A stretch of DNA of 64,000 bases from Frondihabitans australicus (GCF_003634555.1 NZ_RBKS01000001.1:2046001-2110000); one strand, 5' to 3'; counted from the first letter of the stretch, positions 1 through 7,233 are shown. Notes: generated from the letters alone by a model not told the origin. Program-made: numbers and translations.

Positions 1-241
1 CGAGGTCACTTGGCGCCCGAAATTCACCCCTAGCGGCCTCCAATTCGGCGACGAATGAGGAGAATGACCGCTCCGACTGCTCCTCCGCACCACGACCGCA
101 GGAGGAAGCCAGGGTGCGATTTGGCCGGACTCGATCTGGGAGCGACCCCGCGCGTCAGACGAGTAACTCGTTGCCTAGGACAGGCCCGAGTCGACGCCGT
201 CGTCATCTACCTCGTGCCGCTGAGTTGTGCCGATTGCCCTT

Positions 242-373
242 ATGAGAACACAGACGCTTGCGTTAGTAGCACCCCTGCCCGGACCTGGTCCGTGGCTAGT
301 CGTGCCGATCATCCTGGCGGGTGCGGCTGTGGCTACGTGCGTCCTGCTGAGTTACTCGCGGCACAAGAAGTAG
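242..373 (+). CDS. Possible 43-aa single-pass membrane peptide
   Basis: Small open frame starting ATG and ending TAG. The peptide has a Pro/Gly-rich N-terminus, one hydrophobic segment (about residues 18-36, with the stretch WLVVPIILAGAAVATCVLL) and a basic tail SRHKK, which fits a single membrane segment with a cytoplasmic positive end. No convincing ribosome binding site is seen upstream. It sits just before another small frame at 390. It recalls the 50-aa membrane peptides elsewhere in this window but is not clearly homologous to them. It may be a chance frame. Confidence 0.3.
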   Translation: MRTQTLALVAPLPGPGPWLVVPIILAGAAVATCVLLSYSRHKK

Positions 374-389
374 TTGCGAGCTCGTCGCG

Positions 390-716
390 ATGAGCATCGA
401 ACGAAGGTTCCAGAAGGCCAGCACCATCGCCGACACGCTGTACCGAGTCGGTTTCGACCTGACCGTATTCGACATCGGTCCCGGCCGCGTGGCGTCGGTC
501 GGCGGCACGGACGTAAATCGGTCGACCAATCCTCACGAGTTGCTCGACGCACGCCCTCTGTGCGCAGTGCGCAAGGCCGACGAGGATCTCGAGACGGACC
601 GCTATCATCGCGCGCTTCACGACAAGTCGTCAGAGGTCGTCGGGGAACTCCATCACATCGCCAGGCCCTATTGGCTCGGCACGAGGCCGGGCGAGTTGTT
701 CCGTCTTCTCAAGTAG
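390..716 (+). CDS. Hypothetical protein, 108 aa
   Basis: ATG-started frame with fairly coding-like composition (MSIERRFQKASTIADTLYRV at the start). No family is recognised. Its last 87 nt overlap tail-to-tail with the minus-strand gene ending at 630, so at most one of the two probably uses that segment fully. No strong Shine-Dalgarno sequence precedes the ATG. Treat as tentative. Confidence 0.35.
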   Translation: MSIERRFQKASTIADTLYRVGFDLTVFDIGPGRVASVGGTDVNRSTNPHELLDARPLCAVRKADEDLETDRYHRALHDKSSEVVGELHHIARPYWLGTRPGELFRLLK

Positions 717-959
717 CCCGTCAACGAGGCCTGTGTCGATGATGTCTTCACGGTCGCTCGCCTCGGGCACATTCAGCACCTGACTGGCGGGACCGATGAG
801 GATCTCGGCCCATCCCACGTCACCATCGTCCAAGAGGATCGGAAACGTGACCGTGTCGGAGTCCCCGTTCTTAGCCAGGGCGCGCGCGTAGCCCACGATT
901 GCGTGCGCAATAGCATTACCCGTGACCACGGAGCCGACCGCATAGTTAATTCGCTCCAT
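630..959 (-). CDS. Hypothetical protein, 109 aa
   Basis: The protein begins MERINYAVGSVVTGNAIAHA and is mixed alpha/beta in character. I do not recognise the family. A GTG six bases further upstream (965) would also be open, but the GAGGA ribosome binding site at 966-970 abuts it; the ATG at 959 has normal spacing, so it is preferred. The 3' end overlaps the opposite-strand frame 390-716. Coding potential looks better than its neighbours because hydrophobic and charged residues alternate plausibly throughout. Confidence 0.5.
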   Translation of the reverse strand: MERINYAVGSVVTGNAIAHAIVGYARALAKNGDSDTVTFPILLDDGDVGWAEILIGPASQVLNVPEASDREDIIDTGLVDGLLEKTEQLARPRAEPIGPGDVMEFPDDL

Positions 960-1114
960 CCACACTCCTCGTTTATCTCAGCCAAGCAGCCGCCCCGCAC
1001 TCAACCTGCGAACACCGAACATGGGGTACGGATCTATCACGCTGGCAGCCGACCTCAGCTCGGGCGACGACGGGACGACGAACGGGTCGCGCCATCCCGT
1101 GCAGCTAGGCCGCC

Positions 1115-1458
1115 TCACTCCCTCGCAAAGGTGCGGAGCCGCACCGTGAGGTTTCTGTTCACGATCCGATAGGAAGATGGATCGGCCTCGAGCCGAGCCG
1201 TCGTAAGCAGGAAATGTTCGAGCAAGGTCATCAGCTCGCTCGAGTCGTGGTCCCGACCCAGAGCCCCGGTCGTAGAGGAGTTCGCAAGAGATACGCCGGC
1301 TCCCTCCGTGACGGTGACCAAGTACCCGGCATCGAGCCGGTCCTCCTTGTCGTTGGCGACGGGGATGAAGGCACCGCGGGGGCGCCGCCGACCCAGCCGC
1401 GCAGGCCCTCGATAGCGTAGAGCGGCAATCGCGACATTATGTGAACGGTATTTGCCAT
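1115..1458 (-). pseudogene. Frameshifted hypothetical gene
   Basis: Two adjacent minus-strand frames look like one protein. The first part reads MANTVHIMSRLPLYAIEGLR then GWVGGAP. After a shift inside a C-rich run near 1378-1384 the sense continues as RGAFIPVANDKEDRLDAG and runs to a TGA at 1115. The upstream alternative in the second frame (GTG at 1477) gives an Arg-rich, non-protein-like start, which is why a single-base indel is suspected. No family is recognised and no good ribosome binding site is seen at either start. Confidence 0.3.
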
Positions 1459-1919
1459 TGGTCTGAGGCGACGCCACAACGCGAGTTGGCCAGGTGGGCC
1501 AGTCGTGAGGGAGATCAAGACGACGGTCGTCGCGTTAGCTCGGCAGCATAGGCCAGATGACACCATGGTGGAGATGGGCCTCATAAAGACACGGGGGGAT
1601 GGTCCGTCGAAATGCGGACAGCATCGTCGGCCGCGGTCGCCTATCGTCGTGACATCACCAACCGGTGCTGTTGGTGCTGGCGGGGGTGTGACGTTCGGGT
1701 CGTCGCATCCCCGCTATCTTGCAAGAACGACAGCTTCGGCCGAATGTACGTCGATTCGTGCGATCGGTGGTGACTGCACTCACCTGATTTGCCGCCAGCC
1801 AGTGATTCAACGAGCGGCGCGTCCGGGGTGCGTAGACCGTGTCAAGCACCCGTCTCGGGGGTTTCCACCGGCGGTCCGACCGGGCACACTAAGACAGTTC
1901 ACCAGCCAAAGGGACCCGA
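1459..1919. other. Intergenic stretch without a supported gene
   Basis: Open frames exist on both strands but their translations are Arg/Pro/Ser-rich and not protein-like. The only supported element is a ribosome binding site (AAAGGGA, about 1908-1914) placed for the BLUF gene that starts at 1920. Confidence 0.6.
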
Positions 1920-2348
1920 ATGCTTCTCCTCGCTTACAGCAGCACAGCCTCGTACGACTTCACCGACGGTGACCTCATCACGCTGCTTATGAATAGCCGT
2001 GCGAACAACCGCCGTGACGGGATCACGGGGCTGCTGCTGCACGATCAGGGCCGGTTCTTGCAGATCCTCGAGGGCGACCCGGAGACCGTCCGCGGACGGT
2101 ACGACATGATCCGGGACGACCCGCGACACCATGACGTCACTCTTGTCGCCGAACAAGCAGAGCCCGGCCGGCAGTTCCCGAAATGGTCCATGGGCTACAC
2201 CGCCCTTAACGATCCCCTGGTCAGGTCAATCCCCGGCTTCAGCAACTCCTTCCAGGAAGACACGCCTCAACGCTCCGGAGCGGTCACGGCGCTCCTGGAC
2301 CATTTCCGAAACGGCGACGAACTCACGGCCTTCGTGGAGTCCGAGTGA
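1920..2348 (+). CDS. BLUF-domain blue-light sensor protein
   Basis: 142-aa protein consisting of one BLUF (blue light using FAD) domain plus a short C-terminal tail. Known photoactive residues of the family are present at the expected spacing: Tyr6 (in LLLAYSS), Asn30, Gln48 (in FLQILEG), Trp89 and Met91 (in KWSMGY). This matches the AppA pattern Y21/N45/Q63/W104/M106. BLUF proteins bind FAD non-covalently and rearrange the Tyr-Gln hydrogen bond on illumination. There is no fused output domain, so signalling would be through a protein partner, which is not identified here. AAAGGGA precedes the ATG. A close paralogue lies at 26565 but is broken by a stop codon. Confidence 0.95.
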   Translation: MLLLAYSSTASYDFTDGDLITLLMNSRANNRRDGITGLLLHDQGRFLQILEGDPETVRGRYDMIRDDPRHHDVTLVAEQAEPGRQFPKWSMGYTALNDPLVRSIPGFSNSFQEDTPQRSGAVTALLDHFRNGDELTAFVESE

Positions 2349-3466
2349 TCACCTGTCAACCGTCACGAGGTCCGAGGCGCCACTCCGGTCCACCGGGGCC
2401 AGTTCCCTACTTCGTCACCGGCCCCGCCAGAGCGTCATTGACGCGAGGTGCTGGCGGGATGCCTCCCACACCACGTCGGCGACCTCCTGCGCGTACCCGC
2501 TTTTCCTGATTCAGCGCGTCCGTGGCACCCGTGCTGTCGACACCATCACTTTTCGCCGCTTCAGCTAGGCGCGCGTCCTGCGGGTTCCAAACGTCAATCG
2601 AGGCTGGAGTCGCCAATTTCGCCACCAGACCCGAGAAACTCCGTGGGTGGTTCGCAGATCTTTGGAAGCCCCCTCAATAATCAGGATCGCGTCAATTCCT
2701 GGAGCCATCGACGTGCATATGTGGCTGAATGTTTATATAGTAAACATAATTTTCCGGGTTACCCGCGAGTTCGCTTCGTGTGCTGCAGCGAGTGGTAGAT
2801 GGCTCATGGCGGGATCGTCAGAAGACTCGGATGAGGTCGGCCAGACTACTCTCGTTCGCGCCAGGATTACGAAAGACCTGGTGGTTGCAGCGCAGGCCTC
2901 GACATCCGATACGGTCGCCGGATCGCTTCGTAAATAAAATGACGCCCCTCTCGCATCTAATATACATACCTTGGTCATGATGGCGACCGAGGGACGTGTA
3001 AACCCCACGCGAGCCCGATCAGCGGCAAGGTTGGGCCTCAGGCGAGGTCGAGGCTCCTTAGAAAGCCGACAAGCACCTTCGCAACAGGGGACTATGCCGA
3101 TGAGTCGGATTGCTCCCTGGAATAGCTGCCTTCTCCGGACGAGAAAGCTTCGAAACGTCCCAGCGCCATTTGGCATCATCTCTGCCGATTATGACCATTG
3201 GGTGCGCGATGAGCCGAAAACGATTCGAGAGACTTGATTAGGGGACCTGATCGCTGATCGAGTTTTCCTCAAATGGCGGCACGCTAATAGGGCGACCAGA
3301 GGAAACGTTTAGCTGGCCAGATCACGCCGGCGCAGCGTGCGGTCGGGTGACTCGAAGTCACGCGACAGCTAGCGTCAAACCTACGTCTCTTGTGCTCCAG
3401 TCTTGCGGCTTCGTGCTTTGACCATTGGTTTTGAGATGGCGACTCGAGTTTGTCGTCGATGTCTGA
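2349..3466. other. About 1.1 kb without a supported gene; locally AT-richer
   Basis: Several frames are open but none gives a recognisable protein. The most coding-like is a 43-residue tail from an ATG near 2806 (begins MAGSSEDSDEVG), which I do not call. The segment from about 2690 to 3250 is clearly more AT-rich than its surroundings and contains the palindrome at 2730-2746, suggesting foreign or decayed DNA. Confidence 0.5.
2730..2746. promoter_or_regulatory. Perfect inverted repeat, possible operator
   Basis: TGTTTATATAGTAAACA has 6-bp arms (TGTTTA/TAAACA) around a 5-nt spacer, in an AT-rich patch of an otherwise GC-rich region. The form is that of a regulator binding site, but there is no convincing gene immediately downstream on either strand, so function is unassigned. 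Confidence 0.3.
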
Positions 3467-4156
3467 CTACTGCAAGTCGTCGTCGAGGTTCCAGACGGGC
3501 GGGGTATACGTGTTGGCCCAACCGTCGCGCAGGCGGGTGACGGCTCGATCGAACGCGTCGAGCAGGTCCATCCCCGGGCGGACCATGGACTGCAACTGCA
3601 GTCCCTCGTATAGGGCGATGAGTTGCTCGGCACCTCGGGCCGGTTGCATGGTGTCGGGTTCTCTGCCGGCCTCGATGTCCGTGGCAAGTTGATGCATGAC
3701 GAACGCATGGAAGTCCCGCCACGCACGCTGGAGATGGCTGGCCAAGGGATGAGATGGTGTGGCGGCGATGTTGACGCAAGCGGACAGAGCCCGCATGAGC
3801 GCGGGGTCGGCGATGTTGGCCTGCACGATGGTCCTCAGGAACACCACGGCGCCATGATGTTCGGCGACCGGAAAGATGGGTCGGATTCGCTGCCCGTTCC
3901 AACGGTCCAGGGTCGCGACCAGGAGAGAATCCCAGGTGGGGAAGGCATTTGTCACCTCGGCAACCGACAGGTTCGAGGTGACCGCGACGAGGTCCAGTGA
4001 TGCTTCGTGGAATGCGTAGCGGCGAAGGACCGCGATCGCCGCTTCGATGATCCGAACCCGCGTCTCAGCGTCGCCACTGGATCGAGCAGGCCCGCCCGAC
4101 GCCGCACCCGGTGCGGAGACACGGTGGGCAGAGTGAACGGCTGCCTGATCAGTCAC
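3467..4156 (-). CDS. TetR-family transcriptional regulator
   Basis: 229-aa protein with the family layout. After a low-complexity N-terminal extension (about 25 residues), residues about 30-78 form the DNA-binding domain (RVRIIEAAIAVLRRYAF ... VAEVTNAFPTWDSLLVATLD, the helix-turn-helix ending in the usual F-x-x-W/K-x-x-L pattern). A helical ligand-binding domain follows. The C-terminal part has the motif AEQLIALYEGLQLQ seen in many TetR proteins. No adjacent divergent target gene is obvious, so the regulated gene and ligand are unknown. Confidence 0.9.
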   Translation of the reverse strand: MTDQAAVHSAHRVSAPGAASGGPARSSGDAETRVRIIEAAIAVLRRYAFHEASLDLVAVTSNLSVAEVTNAFPTWDSLLVATLDRWNGQRIRPIFPVAEHHGAVVFLRTIVQANIADPALMRALSACVNIAATPSHPLASHLQRAWRDFHAFVMHQLATDIEAGREPDTMQPARGAEQLIALYEGLQLQSMVRPGMDLLDAFDRAVTRLRDGWANTYTPPVWNLDDDLQ

Positions 4157-4415
4157 AGCTCGAAGCTATCTTCGGAACCCGCTGCGCTAGAACACCCAGT
4201 TCGGGGACTGACTCGCAGCACGAGGACTCATTGGACCAGCCTCGCTAGAGGCCAGATCGCTAGATCACGCCCTCCTGACCGACGGGCAGTCTCGCGTTCG
4301 CGAACGCCAGACGGGCGGCTCGACATGTGCAGGAAGTCACATACGAGCACGGCTGTCCGCGCCGGCGTCACTCGCGCATCCGCTGTCCGCTTGGACTCCG
4401 GCGGCGGTCACGCGC

Positions 4416-4724
4416 TCAGCCGACGAGTCGTACGCCGAAGATGTGTCGCAGCGGCACCAGAAGCAGTGGCATGAGATTCGTCGGGACTGCTACTTCGACG
4501 CGTCGATGCGAGAAGAATTCGAAGGTCACACGAGCCGCTCCCGTCAACATCAGGATGGTCACGGTCCTCGTGTTACCTGGTGTCAAATGAAATAGTTGGG
4601 GCGCTTCGCGCCGCCCGTGCCCCGCGAGGATGTCGAAGGATTCCGCATCGAAGTGGATCTCGACCCGACCGGTCGACTCCATCCACCAAGAAGCCTTCCC
4701 CTGCACACAACGACGGTAGTGCAC
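4416..4724 (-). CDS. Hypothetical protein, about 102 aa
   Basis: The frame contains ASWWMESTGRVEIHF and later TRTVTILMLTGAARVTFEFF, suggesting a small beta-rich protein, and ends LLVPLRHIFGVRLVG. The family is not recognised; it recalls small actinobacterial beta proteins. The GTG at 4724 lacks a strong ribosome binding site; the ATG at 4682 is an alternative but would remove the Trp-rich segment. Isolated gene between TetR and locus A. Confidence 0.5.
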   Translation of the reverse strand: MHYRRCVQGKASWWMESTGRVEIHFDAESFDILAGHGRREAPQLFHLTPGNTRTVTILMLTGAARVTFEFFSHRRVEVAVPTNLMPLLLVPLRHIFGVRLVG

Positions 4725-5191
4725 CCTGAATCTCTTCGCGGCGGGGTGGCAAGGTCGACCGGGTGAGTGCTCCGACCCTGGTCGCAGCCAGGATGAGAGT
4801 CCGCCCCGTGCGGTCGCCGTCGACTGGTGGGTTCGACGCCCTGAATCCGTGGAGGTGTCAGCGTCGCCTCATCCGTCGTCCGAGGAACACCTCTACCTTA
4901 AGCACGTACAGGACGATGTACAGAGTGGGCGTGAGGCGCCCGGCCCCCAAGGAAAGGGACATGACCGTGTGTCGCGAGACGCTTGAGCTCGCGGCGCGTT
5001 CGGCTGCTAATCGCGCGCAGGGCCGCGTCAAGGATGCCTCCCTGATCCGAGGCGCTGACGGCGCGGCCCACCCCGGATCGGCGGTCGTTTGACGGGGATC
5101 GCCGTGCGCTCGGTTCGTTGCTTGACTGCGAATTATCCCGATCGCGTCGTGAACGTGGGCGTTGAGTTGTCTCGGGGCGTTAGGTAGCGTG
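4725..5191. other. Intergenic stretch without a supported gene
   Basis: Frames on both strands translate to Arg/Ser/Thr-rich sequences typical of shadow frames. Nothing recognisable was found before the 76-bp repeat that begins at 5192. Confidence 0.5.
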
Positions 5192-5267
5192 TAGCTGGAA
5201 GCGCTGATACGCGTTTTCACCGGTTGTGACCGTGTCTTGCGGTCCCTGCCCGTGAAGCTACAACCGC
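5192..5267. repeat. 76-bp dispersed repeat, copy A
   Basis: Matches 16978-17053 at 68 of 76 positions with no gaps. The best conserved core contains GCGTTTTCACCGGTTGTGAC and TGTCTTGCGGTCCC. The outer arms TTCACCGG and CCCGTGAA are nearly complementary, so a hairpin is possible. Both copies lie just beyond the terminator of a microprotein operon (loci A and B), suggesting they belong to the duplicated unit. Confidence 0.75.
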
Positions 5268-5494
5268 AGATCACGGCCGGCTACGGGGTCCTCGCGCATC
5301 TCAGTCGTGAGGGCCCCATCTTCATCGGCAGGTTATGGTACGCGCTTATCGGTGGCGGAGCTCTGACCGGTAGCTAGACGGTCACCTTGATTCCTGGGCT
5401 AGTCGGGTTGCATGCTGTGAGTGTTGGTGCGGGGAGTGGCGTGACACGCGTCATTCACGGGCAGGGACCACCCACCCCCGCCCACACTCCTATA

Positions 5495-5526
5495 ACGAAA
5501 GCCACCCCGAATGGGGTGGCTTTCGT
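5495..5526. terminator. Intrinsic-type terminator hairpin of locus A
   Basis: Perfect stem with arms reading ACGAAAGCCACCCC and GGGGTGGCTTTCGT around a GAAT loop. It lies 18 nt after the stop of the last locus A gene on the minus strand. The A/T-containing stem base would give a short U-run in either direction. Confidence 0.75.
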
Positions 5527-5543
5527 CATTACTGGGGTGGAGG

Positions 5544-5812
5544 TTAGGCGCGGGCTCCGCGGCGTCCGCTGATCGCGCCGTAGATGAGCAGGACGATGAT
5601 CGATCCGACAATCGCGATGATCCAGGACTGCAACGAGAAGAACCCGTTGTAGCCGACATGGAATAGAAGACCGCCGAGCCAGCCTCCGAGGAGTCGCCCA
5701 CAACGCCGAGAAGGAGGGTGAGGAACCAGCCTCCGCCTTGCCGTCCCGGGAGGATGAGTTTTGCGATCGCTCCCGCGATCAGGCCAAGAAGGAGGAAACC
5801 GAGGAAGCTCAT
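5544..5812 (-). pseudogene. GlsB/YeaQ/YmgE-family membrane protein gene with frameshift
   Basis: The start MSFLGFLLLGLIAGAIAKLI and LPGRQGGGW are typical of the small GlsB/YeaQ/YmgE (transglycosylase-associated) membrane family. The sense then breaks and resumes in another frame as LLGGWLGGLLFHVGYNGFFS and ends SGRRGARA at 5544. Near 5700 the strand reads GTGGGCGACTCCTCGG where family members would have GGC-GCx-CTC-CTC, so one base appears to be missing. It is the last gene of locus A and its ATG overlaps the previous stop by 4 nt. If the deletion is real the protein loses its last two membrane segments; it could also be a base-calling error. Confidence 0.8.
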
Positions 5813-6084
5813 GCTGCTGTTCCGATCGAGGAAGGGCTAGGGGTGTGGTCAAGGAGGAGTTGTTGTGCGGCGGTCAGGGTCGAGCGGTGGCCGAGGGGTT
5901 CGCCGCAACTGCTGGTGACGGTGAAGCGCGCTCCGTGCCGGTCGATGGTCCCGCCAAACGTGTGGTGCTGGTTCAACACCCACAGGCCAGGGGCCGGCGT
6001 GGACCACGACACTATGGGCGGTGTGCGAGCAACCAATGAGCCTGTTCGAGAATCTGGAAGTGGGGAAGGTGTTGTGCTGAGCAT
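5809..6084 (-). CDS. Locus A microprotein, 'GLWVL' family (91 aa)
   Basis: Unrecognised small protein. Its central part, with GLWVLNQHHTFGGTIDR and LTAAQQLLLDHT, is clearly homologous to the 73-aa protein at 17140-17361 in locus B (GLWVLDRNRTFGGTVDR, LSAAQDHLLSHT). The shared pattern is G-L-W-V-L-x4-T-F-G-G-T-x-D-R, then a small beta stretch and an Ala/Leu helix, so it is probably a compact alpha/beta domain. The N-terminal 30 residues are Ser/Thr/Pro-rich and not shared. It follows the 34-aa gene by 11 nt and overlaps the GlsB-type gene by 4 nt (ATGA). Confidence 0.8.
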   Translation of the reverse strand: MLSTTPSPLPDSRTGSLVARTPPIVSWSTPAPGLWVLNQHHTFGGTIDRHGARFTVTSSCGEPLGHRSTLTAAQQLLLDHTPSPSSIGTAA

Positions 6085-6095
6085 GGGGTGGGAAA

Positions 6096-6200
6096 TTAGT
6101 CGGCGTCGTTCCAGGAGACGATCTCACCGAAGCTGGCGGTGACGTACCCGATGAGGTCTTCGTGGATGAGCTGGTCGAGGCGAGGAATGTTGTCAGGCAT
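6096..6200 (-). CDS. Locus A microprotein, 34 aa
   Basis: Begins MPDNIPRLDQLIHEDLIGYV, ends with an acidic WNDAD tail and a TAA stop. It lies 16 nt after the 29-aa gene and 11 nt before the GLWVL gene, in the same orientation. No homologue is seen in loci B or C. The support is its position inside the packed operon and its protein-like composition. Function unknown. Confidence 0.55.
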   Translation of the reverse strand: MPDNIPRLDQLIHEDLIGYVTASFGEIVSWNDAD

Positions 6201-6216
6201 AAGAACTGAGGTCTTT

Positions 6217-6306
6217 CTAGTCGTCCCAGTCACAGTCGACCAGGTCCAGGTCGTAGTAGGGGCGGTGCTCCGGTTCGGTCGGCCCCAGTGCCGTTGTTGG
6301 GTTCAT
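6217..6306 (-). CDS. Locus A microprotein, 'YYDL' family (29 aa)
   Basis: Peptide with EPEHRPYYDLDLVDCDWDD at its C-terminus. The 49-aa peptide at 27024-27173 in locus C ends similarly (GEHRSYYDLALADDDWSDY), so E-H-R-x-Y-Y-D-L-x-L-x-D-x-D-W-x-D is a conserved acidic C-terminal motif. The start codon overlaps the preceding stop by 4 nt (ATGA). Function unknown; an acidic terminal peptide of this type could be an interaction tag or a peptide ligand. Confidence 0.7.
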   Translation of the reverse strand: MNPTTALGPTEPEHRPYYDLDLVDCDWDD

Positions 6307-6518
6307 GCGACCTCCGACATGTGCGCCATTGAGGAGGTCGTGTCGGTCGGCTGGAAGAAATCCGCGTAGCACGGATCGGAATTCGCACCGGCCGGGGAGA
6401 CCCGGGACGCGGCCGGGCTTGTGGTCGTGGTGAGGGTGAAGTAGCTGCTGAAGCGCCGTTTCGGGTACGCCCGGATTTTGACAGGCAGGACACCGCGGCC
6501 GGGCAGGTAGGTGCTCAT
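6303..6518 (-). CDS. Locus A microprotein, 'MSxY..AYPxRR' family (71 aa)
   Basis: Starts MSTYLPGRGVLPVKIRAYPK. The locus C protein at 27151-27330 starts MSVYSSAPGVAPAHIGAYPR. The common pattern is M-S-x-Y-x4-G-V-x-P-x2-I-x-A-Y-P-x-R-R, followed by a Thr/Ser-rich middle and a Y-x-D-F element near the C-terminus. Both are followed by a YYDL-type peptide, which supports a conserved gene pair. The ATG overlaps the preceding stop by 4 nt and the stop overlaps the next ATG by 4 nt. Function unknown. Confidence 0.7.
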   Translation of the reverse strand: MSTYLPGRGVLPVKIRAYPKRRFSSYFTLTTTTSPAASRVSPAGANSDPCYADFFQPTDTTSSMAHMSEVA

Positions 6519-6601
6519 GCGGTGTGCTCGTCGAGGAGGTCTTTCAACTCGCCCAGATCCAGCGGTTGCGTGTCCACCAGGTGAGACGGCACGGCAGGCA
6601 T
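6515..6601 (-). CDS. Locus A microprotein, 'DTQPLDL' family (28 aa)
   Basis: 28-residue peptide whose C-terminal part HLVDTQPLDLGELKDLLDE is nearly identical to the 28-aa product of 17358-17444 in locus B (HLLDTQPLDLQELKDLLDR). Conservation at the protein level between two diverged loci strongly supports translation. It looks like a short amphipathic helix after an extended segment. The start overlaps the preceding stop (TGATG). Confidence 0.8.
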   Translation of the reverse strand: MPAVPSHLVDTQPLDLGELKDLLDEHTA

Positions 6602-6753
6602 CAGACCAGCCCCAACGCCACGAAGACACCGGCGATCACGAACCCGGTCGCGGCGAGGGTGGAGGCGGCGATAACCATCAGGGTGCGGTCTCGCTCCAGT
6701 TGACGGATCTCCGAGAAAGGCGAAGAGGCGTTTTCGGCGCGATGAAGCGTCAT
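6601..6753 (-). CDS. Locus A first gene: 50-aa single-pass membrane peptide
   Basis: Charged N-terminal half with PFSEIRQLERDRTLMVIAAS, then one membrane segment (about residues 25-50) rich in Ala, Val and Gly. The locus B peptide at 17441-17593 is close in sequence and identical in length (PFSEIRHIELERTLMVIATS). The locus C peptide at 27990-28142 is also 50 aa with the same layout but little sequence identity. The gene heads the operon, and the operator-like element lies about 125 nt upstream. Confidence 0.85.
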   Translation of the reverse strand: MTLHRAENASSPFSEIRQLERDRTLMVIAASTLAATGFVIAGVFVALGLV

Positions 6754-7233
6754 GGTTCAACTCATTTCTGGGCCCTGCGAGCCCCGAGGCAAACGGATCA
6801 GACTGTGGGTTCCGCCGTGAATCGGAGCCCTGTCACCGCCGTGAATCGGTGACGAATCCGATCATGGACCGAAATGCCTAGTTTGTCTAACTAAGCACGT
6901 CGCGGCGTACGCTCCGCGGATAGTCGACGCCCGGGACGGGTCCGCCCACCACGCGAGGGGCCCCTGGTCAGCACCGCGGTCAGGCACTCCGCAGGCGGTT
7001 CGAGGAAGACGCCGGCGATGTGACACCCCAACGGCGCGGTCTGGGTCAGCTCCGCGATCAGCCCACGCCGATCCGCGTGTTGGAGTCAATCCGACGGGTC
7101 ACCCCATCGGAGGTAAGAAACAACAACGAGCCACGCACGCAGATGACCATTCGAGAGGGTGAGACTGGAGAGGCGAGACGCCGTTGGTCGCCCGGAACTG
7201 GTACCTACACGGACTAGGCAATATCCTGGTGGC
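6754..7233. other. Divergent intergenic region between locus A and marR
   Basis: 480 nt between the first locus A gene and the MarR gene. It contains the operator-like palindrome at 6877-6895 and, just before the MarR gene, GGACTAGGCAAT (about 7210-7221), which resembles the ACTAGGCAT half of the locus A element. A minus-strand frame in 6900-7090 reads plausibly for about 40 residues (IAGVFLEPPAECLTAVLT) and may be a gene remnant, but is not called. Confidence 0.5.
6877..6895 (-). promoter_or_regulatory. Operator-like palindrome upstream of locus A
   Basis: CCTAGTTTGTCTAACTAAG contains the perfect palindrome TAGTT-TGTCT-AACTA (6879-6893). The related sequence CCTAGTTCGTCTAGATA is upstream of locus B, and CCTAGTT plus TAACT/AGTTA elements are upstream of locus C. 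The form fits a MarR-family binding site; a MarR gene (7234-7761) is divergent from locus A. On the minus strand the segment AACTAGGCAT could also overlap a -10 element. Confidence 0.55.

Noticed and set aside
2806-2937. 43-codon frame beginning MAGSSEDSDEVG.
   Set aside because: No conservation, no ribosome binding site and no recognised motif; left in the description of the gene-poor stretch.
4858-5274. 138-codon minus-strand frame that overlaps the 76-bp repeat.
   Set aside because: Composition is not protein-like and the repeat is conserved as DNA, not in a shared reading frame with its copy B flank.
6862-7089. Minus-strand frame between locus A and the MarR gene.
   Set aside because: Only a short part is protein-like and no start or family can be supported; possibly a gene remnant.
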